Below, in pieces: positions 1 through 7,902 of a stretch of 19,782 nt of DNA. The translations under genes and the position numbers were made by a program. This DNA is from JBOGOC01 sp050747525 (GTDB lineage: Bacteria; Acidobacteriota; Polarisedimenticolia; JACPZX01; DASXTC01): contig JBOGOC010000057.1 in the NCBI GenBank assembly GCA_050747525.1, positions 1-19,782 of the forward strand, written 5' to 3'. A model generated the notes under the pieces. The model saw only the letters and a list, made by a program, of their open reading frames with translations. It was not told the origin of the DNA and made no database searches. Within the stretch, counting starts at the first letter, position 1; each line of letters starts with the position of its first letter.

Positions 1-665
1 GAATGCACGCGGCGCGCCGGATCCGGCGAGCCCAGGCGCCACGCGTCCCCCGCGAGAAGCAGCGCCGGAAGGACCGCGGCGTTCTCCTTGGAGAAGAGGC
101 CGAGGGCGAACAGCAGTCCCACCCCGAGGGCGCGCCGGATGCCCGAGCCGCCCAGGTGCAGGCACCACGCGCCCAGCACCGCGCAGGCAGCCAGCAGCTC
201 GGCGCGCCCCACCACGCCGGCCACCGCTTCGGTGTGCACGGGATGAGCGGCGAAGAGGAGCCCCGCCGCCGCGGCGGCCCCCACGGGAAGCCCGAGGGCT
301 ACGGCCAGCACGACCACCAGGGCGCTGGCCAGCGCGTGCAGGGCCAGGTTCACCGCGTGGTAGCTCCACGGCTCGAGCCCCGACACGGCGTGGTTGGCCG
401 CGTAGCTCAGGATGGTGAGAGGCCGGTAGAGGTTTCCGTAGTCACGGACGTGATGCCAGTAGTGCGTGGAGAACGTGCGCGCCAGGTCGCCGGCCTGCTC
501 GCCGGCCACCAGCGGGTTGCGCACGATGACGTCCAGGTCGTCGAAGACGAAGCCGTTTCCGAACGTGTTGAGGTAACAGGCCGCCGCCACAAGCGCCGCG
601 GCAGCCGTGGCGAGAGTGAGCCGCGACCCGGCTGTGTCCGTCTTGACCCCGAAGGCGGCACCCAC
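1..665 (-). CDS. TMTC/PMT-like GT-C membrane glycosyltransferase, N-terminal part (cut by window start)
   Basis: I translated the reverse strand from GTG at 665; the codon just before it (668-666) is TAG, so the frame opens there. The first 221 residues are visible and the rest lies outside the window. A first membrane segment at about residues 17-34 is followed by NGFVFDD (37-43). This acidic pair in the first external loop is the usual catalytic/metal site of GT-C enzymes. A YRPL motif (80-83) and HPVHTEAVAGVVGRAE (141-156) follow. These are hallmarks of bacterial relatives of TMTC proteins, which usually carry about ten membrane helices and a TPR tail and are thought to transfer a sugar from a polyprenyl-phosphate donor. 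The tail, if present, is beyond the window. No Shine-Dalgarno is obvious, so the start could be a later GTG. The gene diverges from the secreted-protein gene at 757. The family is fairly sure; the substrate is unknown. Confidence 0.8.
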   Translation of the reverse strand, partial: MGAAFGVKTDTAGSRLTLATAAAALVAAACYLNTFGNGFVFDDLDVIVRNPLVAGEQAGDLARTFSTHYWHHVRDYGNLYRPLTILSYAANHAVSGLEPWSYHAVNLALHALASALVVVLAVALGLPVGAAAAAGLLFAAHPVHTEAVAGVVGRAELLAACAVLGAWCLHLGGSGIRRALGVGLLFALGLFSKENAAVLPALLLAGDAWRLGSPDPARRVH

Positions 666-672
666 CTAGAAT
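643..672 (+). promoter_or_regulatory. Possible sigma70 promoter for the secreted-protein gene
   Basis: TTGACC (643-648) and TAGAAT (667-672) are separated by 18 bases. Transcription would begin near 679, leaving a leader of about 78 bases before ATG 757. The elements overlap the first codons of the divergent TMTC-like gene. The match is reasonable but not perfect, and the rest of the 91-base gap (666-756) shows nothing else recognisable. Confidence 0.35.
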
Positions 673-756
673 GGCCCGGCGCCAGTAGAAACCACACCAG
701 ACGCGGCGTCGCACGGGGTGCGGCGGCGGTCTTTCTCGCTCGACCTCGAGGGGATC

Positions 757-1743
757 ATGCTCAGACGTGTCCCGGCCTTGGCGCTCCTGATTCTGCTTGC
801 TCACGCCGTTCCCGCTTCCGCCGACGCAGAGAGGGTCGAGTTCGGCGGCTTCATCGAAGGCGACGTGGTCCGCGATCAGTTCATGTTCCGGGGCCTGCGC
901 GTGGGCCCGGACGATCGCGGCGGTCCATTCTACGACGACGCGGGCCTGTTCGGCTTCCTGCTCGATTCCCCTCCCGGCATCCTGAACTTCAATCCGTTCA
1001 CGGCAGGAAGCGGCCCCGGGCGCGTGCACTCGTCGAAGGGGACCTACGTCTTCGACATGGTCGATCCCTCCAACCCCTTCGTGCCCTCGTTCACCGATCG
1101 TGCCGAGGTGGTGGTGGCCCTGGCGGACATCGGGAGCACCGTGCTCACCGCCTACGGGGCGGAGGGAGAGGTCCTGGGGACCGACACGCTCACGCTGGAC
1201 CAGTTCGGGTTCGGCAACTTCCGCCTCAGCGTGTTCGCCCCGGGCATCCAGCGCTTCACCATCACCACGCCACAGGACGACACCACCATCGGGGCGATGG
1301 TGGACACGCTCGAGTACGAGACTCCGGCCGTCCAGCCATCGAGGCCGATCCGCATGAGTCTCATGACGGGGCTGCCCGGCAACGTCCTCCAGCTCGGAAC
1401 CGACGGCTTCGTCATGGTCACCATCTACCCGTCTCCGAGGTTCGACTCCGGCGCGCTCGAGCCGCGTCATGTCCTGCTGCAGCGCGCGAGCCCCGTTTCC
1501 TGGCTGCCGGTCATCGGTTCCACTGGCCGCCTGCGCTCCCTCATCCTGATGTTCAGAACCCAGGATCTGCAGGGACTGACGCCGTCGTCCACCGTGATCG
1601 CGCTCACCGCGGTGGACGGAGACGGCACGTCGCTGAAGGGGCTCGCCCTCGTGACCATCCAGGACACGCCGTCATTGCCCGTGGTGCCCGAGGTGCCGTC
1701 GGTGAGCGGGGCCTCGCGCCTCTTTCAGCGCGGCACTGATTGA
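757..1743 (+). CDS. Secreted two-domain beta-sandwich protein, function unknown
   Basis: 328 residues. ATG 757 is chosen because GAGGGG lies just upstream; a GTG at 718 in the same frame would put a basic stretch before the signal peptide. Residues 1-22 form a Sec signal peptide (RR, hydrophobic run, ASA then DA). Residues 25-190 look like an all-beta domain with the pattern AYGAEGEVLGTDTL (132-145) and a late VDTLEY (182-187), seen in many exported proteins. Residues 197-302 resemble a second widespread secreted beta module, in which a PG.V....G.V.V.I..SP.FD segment is followed by LMFRTQDL.GL (264-274) and a DG..LKG..LVTI end. The DxNxDG calcium-loop sequence usual before MFRTQ is absent here (IGSTGRLRS). 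There are no catalytic motifs and no C-terminal sorting signal. It probably acts in the periplasm or at the surface. Its stop overlaps the start of the next gene (TGATG), so the two are co-translated. Confidence 0.75.
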   Translation: MLRRVPALALLILLAHAVPASADAERVEFGGFIEGDVVRDQFMFRGLRVGPDDRGGPFYDDAGLFGFLLDSPPGILNFNPFTAGSGPGRVHSSKGTYVFDMVDPSNPFVPSFTDRAEVVVALADIGSTVLTAYGAEGEVLGTDTLTLDQFGFGNFRLSVFAPGIQRFTITTPQDDTTIGAMVDTLEYETPAVQPSRPIRMSLMTGLPGNVLQLGTDGFVMVTIYPSPRFDSGALEPRHVLLQRASPVSWLPVIGSTGRLRSLILMFRTQDLQGLTPSSTVIALTAVDGDGTSLKGLALVTIQDTPSLPVVPEVPSVSGASRLFQRGTD

Positions 1744-2051
1744 TGTCGTCCCCGCTTTTCTGGCTGCTGGTGATTCTGGTGAGCGCCGTGTGCGGCTCGC
1801 TGGGAGCCAGGATCGCGGGGGTTGGCTACGGGCTGGGGTGCCTCGGCTCGATCGCGCTGGGGTTCATCGGGGCCGCCCTGGGGGGATGGATGGCGCGCAG
1901 TCTGGGGCTCCCGCCGCTGCTGGAGATCCATCTGGGCGACGGAGCCACCTTCCCCACGGTGTACGCCATCATGGGGTCCGCCCTGTTCGTGGCCGTGCTG
2001 GGGTTGTTCCGGGGGCGCCGGCGGGAAGACTGGGGCCCCAACGACGGCTGA
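1743..2051 (+). CDS. GlsB/YeaQ/YmgE family small membrane protein (transglycosylase-associated family)
   Basis: 102 residues. The start ATG 1743 shares one base with the upstream stop (TGATG) and lacks a Shine-Dalgarno, so translation is probably coupled. The protein has three hydrophobic segments (about 5-22, 28-50 and 72-88) rich in glycine, including GYGLGCLGSIALGFIGAALGG. This is the signature of the YeaQ/GlsB family of small inner-membrane proteins linked to general stress. The name transglycosylase-associated is historical and no enzyme activity is implied. The linker between helices 2 and 3 (ARSLGLPPLLEIHLGDGA) is slightly longer than usual. The last 83 bases run antisense to the end of the YfhO-like gene. 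Confidence 0.75.
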   Translation: MSSPLFWLLVILVSAVCGSLGARIAGVGYGLGCLGSIALGFIGAALGGWMARSLGLPPLLEIHLGDGATFPTVYAIMGSALFVAVLGLFRGRRREDWGPNDG

Positions 2052-4395
2052 CCCACGGGGCCAGCGCGAGGATCGCCACGCCGGCCAGCGAGACGAACGC
2101 GCCCACGATCACGCGTGCGGGCCGGTAGGTGTAGACGACGGTGTGCCTCCCTTCCGGCAGCTCAAGGCCGCGGAACATGTGGTCGGCCGTGAAGAGGGGA
2201 GCGGGCCGTCCATCCACAGTCGCCCGCCATCCCGGGTACATCATGTCCGACAGCACGAGGTAGCCGGGCGCGGAAGCCGACACCTCCACGGTGACGGTGT
2301 TCATGGTGTGCCGCACGGCGTGGATGGTATGCGGGATCGGCTCGCCGGGAGGCTTCGCGTTCGCGGGGGCGTCGTCCTCCACGAGCGCCTCGCGCGAAGG
2401 ATCCCAGCTCCCGGACGCGATGATCTCCAGGCCCGTATCGGTCGTGATCCTGCGCAGGCCCGGCACCACCCGCGCGCGCGGCATCACCCCGGGGACGCCG
2501 ATCAGTTTGCTGGGCTCACCGGGACTTCCATGAACGACCTGCGAGACCCCCGCGGCCGCGAGCAGGTTTCGGCGCCGGGCCACATCGGGGGACTGCTCGA
2601 TAGCCTGCCGCCACAGAGCGGCCCGGCGCGGACACACGGGATCTCCGCCGCTGGCGCTGAAGAGGCCGTACGGCAGGTTGAGGTTGAACAGGAAGACATT
2701 CGACGCCCAGTGGTAGTAGCTATCCTCCTTCGCGCCGTACATCAGGAGGTCCGACCTGAGAGTCTCCTCGGTCACGTAGAACCTCGATCCGGGGACGAGC
2801 CGCTCCTTGAGGCGCGCGACTGTGTCGGGCTCGTGCCGGTAGAGATCGGCGCTCCCCGTGAAGTTCACGCCCACATGGCCCGCCATCAGATCGAGCAGGA
2901 GCACCAGCGGGACCGCCTGCGCAGCGCGCTGTGGTGAGAGGCGCCCCAGCGCCACGGCGCCGGCCACGATCGTCAGGGTGATCAGAATGAGGGCCGCGCG
3001 CACCATGTCGTCGCGCACCAGGTCGATGTGCGCGGGCAGGCCGGGGGCCTGCGGCGGAAGCACGACCTGCGAGACGATGGCCTGCACCGCCGAGAGGAAT
3101 GTGGACGGCGAGACGAAAGCCAGCGCCGCGATGGCGGCCGCGGCTGCCGCCAGCAGGCCCAGCGCCAGCGCCAGGCGCCGCGCCACACGAGGGCCGTTGG
3201 CCAGGCGATCCAGCAGCTCGTCGAGCCCCAGCGGGCCGAGCCAGCACAAGGCGAAGGCGATGAGCAGGCCGGTGTTGGACCACCACCGCCAGTGGTCCAG
3301 GCCGGGAACCAGGGACACCAGCAACGGGGCGAACGGAGTATAAATCCCGAGACAGGCAAGCACCGAGAAGACCAGCAGCCCCAGGCCGGCCGCCACGGCC
3401 CATCGCCGGGACGGGATGCGGCGCGAATCGTCCGGCCGCCGCCGCAGGGCAAGAGTCGCGGCCGCGGCCAGCAGGATCACCGGCAGGCCGACGTAGAAGT
3501 GCCCCAGCCAGTACTGCATCAGGATGCCTCCCCAGTAGTGCTCGTATCCGGGAAGCCCGAAGAAGTGTGGAAACACGAAATCGAGGAAGTGCACGGGATG
3601 CAGGCTGTGCTGGAGCACCAGGCTGGTGTCATGAGACGTGGCCCGATCCGAGAGGGACGCCACCTCGGCGAACGGGATGATCTCCGCCCCGGCCAGCAGG
3701 CCCCCCACCAGCAGCACCAGAGGGTACGAGAGCGCCGCCCTGATGATTTGCGCACGCTGCCTCGTGGCCACGGCCCTGATCAGCCAGCCGGCCCACAGCA
3801 CCCCCGCTCCCAGCACGAGGGTGTGCGTGGTCTGCGGGTAGCCGCCCGCCGTCGAAAGGGCCACCCCGGCAGCCCCCAGAATCAGGCCCCGCGCTGGCTG
3901 CCCGCGCCACCAGGTCAGCAGTCCCATCATGATGAGCGGGAGCCACCCCGCCGCCGACAGCTTGTTGGGGAACTCGATGTGCACCAGCATCCATCCGCCG
4001 TAGGCCCAGGCCAGCCCTCCGGTGGCGCACGAGACGGGCCGGCATCCCAGCGTGCGCAGCATCAGGGCCATCACCAGCGCGATGATGCCGAAGTGCGCCA
4101 CGAGGAACAGCCGCATCGCCGAAGGAAACTCAAAGAGCCAGAAGCAGATGTTGATCGGGTAGAAGACCGCCGACTGCATGTTGGCCAGAAGCGGCGTCCC
4201 CATGTACGACCAGGGGTTCCAGAGTGGGATTTCCCCCGAAGCCAGGGCACGTCGCACCAGATCGCGCCAGGGGTAGTACCAGTTGTGCAGGTCGCGCAGC
4301 AGGTAGACGCGGTCGGAGAAACAGACCTCGTGGAAGAAAACCAGAGGCGAGCCCAGCAACAGCGCCGGCAGGGCCAGGCGCCGCCCCCACTTCAC
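1969..4395 (-). CDS. YfhO-family large polytopic membrane protein
   Basis: 808 residues from GTG 4395, chosen because that GTG overlaps the upstream stop as GTGA, a typical coupled start; an open frame continues a further 22 codons upstream but inside the neighbour. The N-terminus has a helix, then D35 in a RDLHNWYYPWRD loop, then IPLWNPWSYMGTPLLANMQ (56-74), which is the conserved YfhO loop. About a dozen more hydrophobic helices follow. A soluble region precedes a C-terminal external domain with YPGWRATVDGRPAP (720-733), LPEGRHTVVYTYRP and a last helix. YfhO proteins are GT-C-fold relatives; in Gram-positives YfhO is linked to glycosylation of lipoteichoic acid. Here the acceptor is unknown but is presumably an envelope glycan or protein. 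The final 25 residues are Pro/Arg/Thr-rich and overlap the yeaQ-like gene on the other strand. Family assignment is strong. Confidence 0.88.
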   Translation of the reverse strand: MKWGRRLALPALLLGSPLVFFHEVCFSDRVYLLRDLHNWYYPWRDLVRRALASGEIPLWNPWSYMGTPLLANMQSAVFYPINICFWLFEFPSAMRLFLVAHFGIIALVMALMLRTLGCRPVSCATGGLAWAYGGWMLVHIEFPNKLSAAGWLPLIMMGLLTWWRGQPARGLILGAAGVALSTAGGYPQTTHTLVLGAGVLWAGWLIRAVATRQRAQIIRAALSYPLVLLVGGLLAGAEIIPFAEVASLSDRATSHDTSLVLQHSLHPVHFLDFVFPHFFGLPGYEHYWGGILMQYWLGHFYVGLPVILLAAAATLALRRRPDDSRRIPSRRWAVAAGLGLLVFSVLACLGIYTPFAPLLVSLVPGLDHWRWWSNTGLLIAFALCWLGPLGLDELLDRLANGPRVARRLALALGLLAAAAAAIAALAFVSPSTFLSAVQAIVSQVVLPPQAPGLPAHIDLVRDDMVRAALILITLTIVAGAVALGRLSPQRAAQAVPLVLLLDLMAGHVGVNFTGSADLYRHEPDTVARLKERLVPGSRFYVTEETLRSDLLMYGAKEDSYYHWASNVFLFNLNLPYGLFSASGGDPVCPRRAALWRQAIEQSPDVARRRNLLAAAGVSQVVHGSPGEPSKLIGVPGVMPRARVVPGLRRITTDTGLEIIASGSWDPSREALVEDDAPANAKPPGEPIPHTIHAVRHTMNTVTVEVSASAPGYLVLSDMMYPGWRATVDGRPAPLFTADHMFRGLELPEGRHTVVYTYRPARVIVGAFVSLAGVAILALAPWVSRRWGPSLPAGAPGTTPARPRTGRTP

Positions 4396-5156
4396 TCGGG
4401 GGGACCCTGCTTGGGGAGCGATTGGATGCGCTGGATGATGTCGTTCTGGACGCGGAACCACTCATCCGAGGGGGCCATCATCGAGGTGGAGGCGATCTCC
4501 GTCTGCACCCGCTGGTAGAGGTCCATCCACTCGAGGGTGAGCGGATAGAAGCCAGAGTCGGCTATGGCGCGCGCGCGGACGTCGCCCGATCCCTCGACGG
4601 CAAGATACCGGGATCCTTCCAGGGCGTCCTCCAGCGCGGGCCTCAGCACCAGGGCCTGGGACGCGGTCTCCTTCCACGAGGCGAGCGCCTCGGCATCCGG
4701 GAGCCCCTGCTGCATCGACGCCGCGTGACGCTCGGCGATGGCCTTGAGCTTCTCCATGGCGCCATCCCCGTTGGACATCGCCCTCACCGCCTTCCAGTAC
4801 GGCGCCCGGTCGATCCAGGCCGCGGTCCCGCCCGCGGCCAGCACCACCACGATGATCATCACCACGGTCATGGCGCGCCTGACGCCCGCGCGCTGGGCGT
4901 CGGTGGCGCCGCGCCGTCCCGCGCGCCAGCCGGTGATCGCCTTCTCCACGCCCGTGATGGCCACGTAGGCGCCGGCCAGCAGCACCACCAGGGGGAGGTA
5001 GGTCTTGACCGGGCTGGTGGAAGCCGAGCGCAGCCAGTAGGTGCCCACCATCACGAGCCCTCCAGCCGCCAGGGTGAGGGCCCCGCGCCGCACCAGGGCG
5101 GCGTGATCGACGGGGACGTGATGGGCCGTGCTCTCCGGGGGAGCCATGAGGCGCAC
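4392..5156 (-). CDS. Three-helix membrane protein with helical external domain, function unknown
   Basis: 254 residues from GTG 5156, which directly follows a stop codon and has AGG eight bases upstream; ATG 5147 (three codons later) is the alternative. I do not recognise a family. Hydrophobic helices fall at about 26-43, 53-69 and 95-113, joined by a basic loop (EKAITGWRAGRRG). They are followed by a soluble, mostly helical domain of about 140 residues (115-254) with many Ala, Glu and Asp and no cysteine. This domain probably faces the periplasm. The stop overlaps the GTG start of the YfhO-like gene (GTGA), so both should be made together and may form one complex. The gene diverges from the methyltransferase operon at 5203 across a gap of 46 bases. 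Confidence 0.7.
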   Translation of the reverse strand: MRLMAPPESTAHHVPVDHAALVRRGALTLAAGGLVMVGTYWLRSASTSPVKTYLPLVVLLAGAYVAITGVEKAITGWRAGRRGATDAQRAGVRRAMTVVMIIVVVLAAGGTAAWIDRAPYWKAVRAMSNGDGAMEKLKAIAERHAASMQQGLPDAEALASWKETASQALVLRPALEDALEGSRYLAVEGSGDVRARAIADSGFYPLTLEWMDLYQRVQTEIASTSMMAPSDEWFRVQNDIIQRIQSLPKQGPPE

Positions 5157-5190
5157 ATTCTAGCCTGCCCGCGTGCCGAGCGTCCTCTGC

Positions 5191-5202
5191 TAGGATGACC
5201 GG
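5191..5202 (+). promoter_or_regulatory. Possible -10 element giving a leaderless or near-leaderless start
   Basis: TAGGAT at 5191-5196 lies six bases before ATG 5203, the spacing expected when transcription starts at the start codon. No good -35 is seen 16-18 bases upstream. The same bases contain AGGA, which could instead be a Shine-Dalgarno. On the opposite strand TAGAAT (5162-5157) ends right at the GTG start of the divergent gene. Both readings are tentative. Confidence 0.3.
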
Positions 5203-6165
5203 ATGCAGGAAGCGGAGCAATCTCTTCAGCCCGCACTGGATCGGCGCCTCATGGGGCTGCTGCGCTGTCCGGAGACCGGAGAGCCGCTGCGCCAGGTCGG
5301 AGCGCGGCTCGTCTCGGCTTCGGGAGCCACCACGTACAGGATCGATCCGTCAGGCATCCCGCTGTTCGCCGAGTCGTACTGCTCACCGGAGGCTGCGGCC
5401 CAGCAGCGTCATTACGATCGCATTTCCGACGTGTACCTGGAGAACCTGCAGTATCCGCACGTCCAGGAATACGGCGCCTCGCTGGATCGGGCGCTGCTGG
5501 AGGCGCTGGGGCCGGCCCGGCTGGGCGTGGTGGCGGAGCTGTGCTGCGGTCAGGCCGACGCCGTGCGCCTGCTGGGGGACCGGATCGAGCTGGGGGTGGG
5601 GGTGGACGTCTCGCTCTCGATGCTGGCGGCGGCCGGCCGGCAGCTGTCGCACGCAGCGTTCCACTTCGTCCAGGGAGACGCCACGCGCCTGCCGCTTGCC
5701 GACGCAGCGTTCGATCACGTGGTGATGCTGGGCGGGGTCCATCATGTTCCGGATCGGGAGGCGCTGTTCCGTCAGATCCACAGGGTGCTCAAGCCGGGTG
5801 GCCGCTTCATCTGGCGCGAGCCGGTGAGCGACTTCGCGCCCTGGCGATGGATGCGCACCGTCGTGTACCGCCTGTCGCCGACCCTCGATGACGAGACGGA
5901 GCGGCCGCTGTTGTACGAGGAGACGGTCCCCGTGCTGGAGCGGGCCGGGCTGAGCCTGTCGTCGTGGCGCACGCTGGGGTTTCTCGGATACTGCCTGCTG
6001 ATGAACAGCGATGTGCTGGTGCTCAACCGGGCGCTGCGGTTCCTCCCTGGGATCGGGCGCATGTCACGTGCTCTGGCCGGCCTGGATGCCTGGTGCCTGA
6101 AGGCTCCGGGCATGGGACGCAACGGGACCATCGTGGTGGGCGTCGCGCGGAAGCGCCCGGCCTGA
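5203..6165 (+). CDS. Class I SAM-dependent methyltransferase with degenerate Trm112-like N-terminus
   Basis: 320 residues from ATG 5203. Residues 14-56 match the layout of a Trm112-like zinc ribbon (LMGLLRCPETGEPL ... GIPLFAE), but the cysteines are lost apart from C22. A methyltransferase core follows: motif I VVAELCCGQADA (109-120), GVGVDVS (131-137) for the end of strand 2, QGDATRLPL (157-165) for the adenine side, GVHHVPD (178-184), and RVLKPGGRFIWREP (194-207). This layout fits the Methyltransf_11 family. The C-terminal third (about 215-320) is more hydrophobic and may bind a lipid-linked or membrane substrate. Being first in an operon with glycan enzymes suggests it methylates a sugar or lipid carrier product; the substrate is not readable. 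Three bases separate it from the next gene. Confidence 0.85.
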   Translation: MQEAEQSLQPALDRRLMGLLRCPETGEPLRQVGARLVSASGATTYRIDPSGIPLFAESYCSPEAAAQQRHYDRISDVYLENLQYPHVQEYGASLDRALLEALGPARLGVVAELCCGQADAVRLLGDRIELGVGVDVSLSMLAAAGRQLSHAAFHFVQGDATRLPLADAAFDHVVMLGGVHHVPDREALFRQIHRVLKPGGRFIWREPVSDFAPWRWMRTVVYRLSPTLDDETERPLLYEETVPVLERAGLSLSSWRTLGFLGYCLLMNSDVLVLNRALRFLPGIGRMSRALAGLDAWCLKAPGMGRNGTIVVGVARKRPA

Positions 6166-6168
6166 GCG

Positions 6169-7902
6169 ATGTCGCCTTCCCCCGGACGTCCCTCCGTCGC
6201 AGCGTGGCTGATCCTTGCCGCGTCGGCTCTCCTGCTGTGCCTCCCCATGATGCTGAACGGGCCCCTGCAGCACGGAAGCGACGTGACCGCCACGGCCCAC
6301 TTCCTGACCGGCTTCAAGAAGGCTCTCGGCGAAGGGGACCTCTACCCGCGGTGGACCGATCGCACCAACAGGGATCTGGGGGCCCCCTCGTTCGTGATGT
6401 ACCCGCCACTGACCTTTTACGGCGCGTCGCTCTGCGCGTGGATCGCGGGCTCGATCACGGGCGGGCTGAAACTCTACCTCTTCGTGGTGGCCGGCCTCAC
6501 CGCCCTGTCGTGCTATGCGCTGGCCCGTGAGCTGATCGGCCCGGGCCTGCCGGCCACCGTGGCCGCGGCGGCCTACGTGCTGCTGCCGTATCACGTGCTG
6601 GACGTCTATCAGCGTTTCGCCCTGTCGGAGACCACCGCCTTCATCTACTTCCCGCTGATCGTGCTGTTCGCACGGCGCACGATGGACCGAGGGAGGGGAT
6701 GGCACATGGCGGGGCTGGCCCTTTCCTACGCGGCGCTGGTGGCCACTCATCTGGTGAGCGGCTTCTTCTTCTCGCTGTTCCTTGGCCCGTGGCTGATGTG
6801 GGAGGCGAGGCGGCGCTGGGGGGCGCTCCTTCCCGTGACGGTGGCTCTGGCATGCGGCCTCGCGCTGTCGGCGCCCGCCCTGCTTCCCGCGGTGCTGGAG
6901 AAGGGGGCCGTCAACATCGCCTGGCAGACCCAGATGCCCAACGGAGACGTCCGCATCAACTTCATCTTCAAAGATGACGTCCTGCCGGGGCTCGGGTTCA
7001 AGGACCCGGTCAAGCCTCCCGTGCTGCGCTCCGCCCACACCCAGCTCCTGCTGGCCGGCGTGGGGCTCGTCATCGCGCTGGCCTCCAGGCGCCGTGGCGA
7101 TCCGCGGTGGCGTCAGGATGCCGTGATCATGGCGGCCGGATGCGGGCTGGCCTACCTGATGCAGCTCGAGCTGTCGCTGCCGGTCTGGCTGGCCGTCCCG
7201 GAGCTGGCCACCATCCAGTTCCCCTGGCGCCTGCAGGCGGTGATGGTGCTGACCGGCTCCCTGCTGGCCGGCTTCGCGTCCGCCGCCGTGACCGGGCCCG
7301 GGTCGCTGCGTGGCGGGGCGAAGACCCTCGCGCTGACGGCGCTGGGGCTGTGCCTGCTCCTCAACCTCGCGCTGTCAGCCCGCATCGCCTATCTCAAGCC
7401 GTTCACCTTCGATGAGAAGGCCGCCAACGATCTCACCACCGCCACCTGGGTGGAGCCCGCGTCCACCCCGGTGCAGTTCCGCGATTACCGGACCTTCAGG
7501 TCGACCCAGGTGGACATGCCGCGCGCCGTGTTCCTCACGGGCCAGGGGACGGCCACCGTATCGCGGTGGCTGTCGTCGCGGCGGGTGCTGGACATCGAGA
7601 GCGACTCGGGGGGGAGCGTGGCACTGCGCTCGTTCTACTTTCCGGGATGGACGGCACGGCTCGACGGCGCCCCGCTCGCCGTGCGGCCCCACCCGCCGCT
7701 GGCGGTCGTGGCGTTCGACGTTCCGCAGGGACGCCACACTGTGGAGCTGTGGCTCGAGCCGTCGCCGCTGCGCCGGTGGAGCTGGGCCGTGTGCGTGGCG
7801 GGACTGGCGGCGACGGTGCTGATGGGCGGGCCCTGGCTGAAGCCGCGCGCCGGCGTCGCTTCGCCGCCGCGGGCCGCCCACGCGGCCGCGCGTAGACGCT
7901 GA
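6169..7902 (+). CDS. Polytopic membrane protein, PTPS-related type core with YfhO-like C-terminal domain
   Basis: 577 residues from ATG 6169. Helix 1 (about 10-28) is followed by an external loop with D38, then GDLYPRWTDRTNRDLGAP (56-73) and MYPPLTFY (77-84). This arrangement is typical of the membrane proteins annotated as '6-pyruvoyl-tetrahydropterin synthase related', which despite the name are GT-C-like membrane proteins and not pterin enzymes. About ten further hydrophobic helices reach residue 400. An external domain then ends with FYFPGWTARLDGAPL (489-503), VPQGRHTVELWLEP and a last helix, followed by an Arg/Ala-rich tail. That C-terminal module matches the one in the YfhO-like protein at 1969-4395. 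Its role is probably transfer of a sugar from a lipid carrier, or handling of lipid-linked glycan. The stop overlaps the asparagine-synthase-like start (TGATG). Confidence 0.75.
   Translation: MSPSPGRPSVAAWLILAASALLLCLPMMLNGPLQHGSDVTATAHFLTGFKKALGEGDLYPRWTDRTNRDLGAPSFVMYPPLTFYGASLCAWIAGSITGGLKLYLFVVAGLTALSCYALARELIGPGLPATVAAAAYVLLPYHVLDVYQRFALSETTAFIYFPLIVLFARRTMDRGRGWHMAGLALSYAALVATHLVSGFFFSLFLGPWLMWEARRRWGALLPVTVALACGLALSAPALLPAVLEKGAVNIAWQTQMPNGDVRINFIFKDDVLPGLGFKDPVKPPVLRSAHTQLLLAGVGLVIALASRRRGDPRWRQDAVIMAAGCGLAYLMQLELSLPVWLAVPELATIQFPWRLQAVMVLTGSLLAGFASAAVTGPGSLRGGAKTLALTALGLCLLLNLALSARIAYLKPFTFDEKAANDLTTATWVEPASTPVQFRDYRTFRSTQVDMPRAVFLTGQGTATVSRWLSSRRVLDIESDSGGSVALRSFYFPGWTARLDGAPLAVRPHPPLAVVAFDVPQGRHTVELWLEPSPLRRWSWAVCVAGLAATVLMGGPWLKPRAGVASPPRAAHAAARRR

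Noticed and set aside
3..1739. A 578-codon plus-strand frame over the TMTC-like and secreted-protein genes.
   Set aside because: Composition is Arg/Gly/His-rich without motifs. The other frames in this stretch give a recognisable GT-C protein and a signal-peptide protein.
3028..4518. A 496-codon plus-strand frame opposite the YfhO-like gene.
   Set aside because: It is low-complexity (Gln/Arg/Pro/His), has no domain, and lies antisense to a strong family match.
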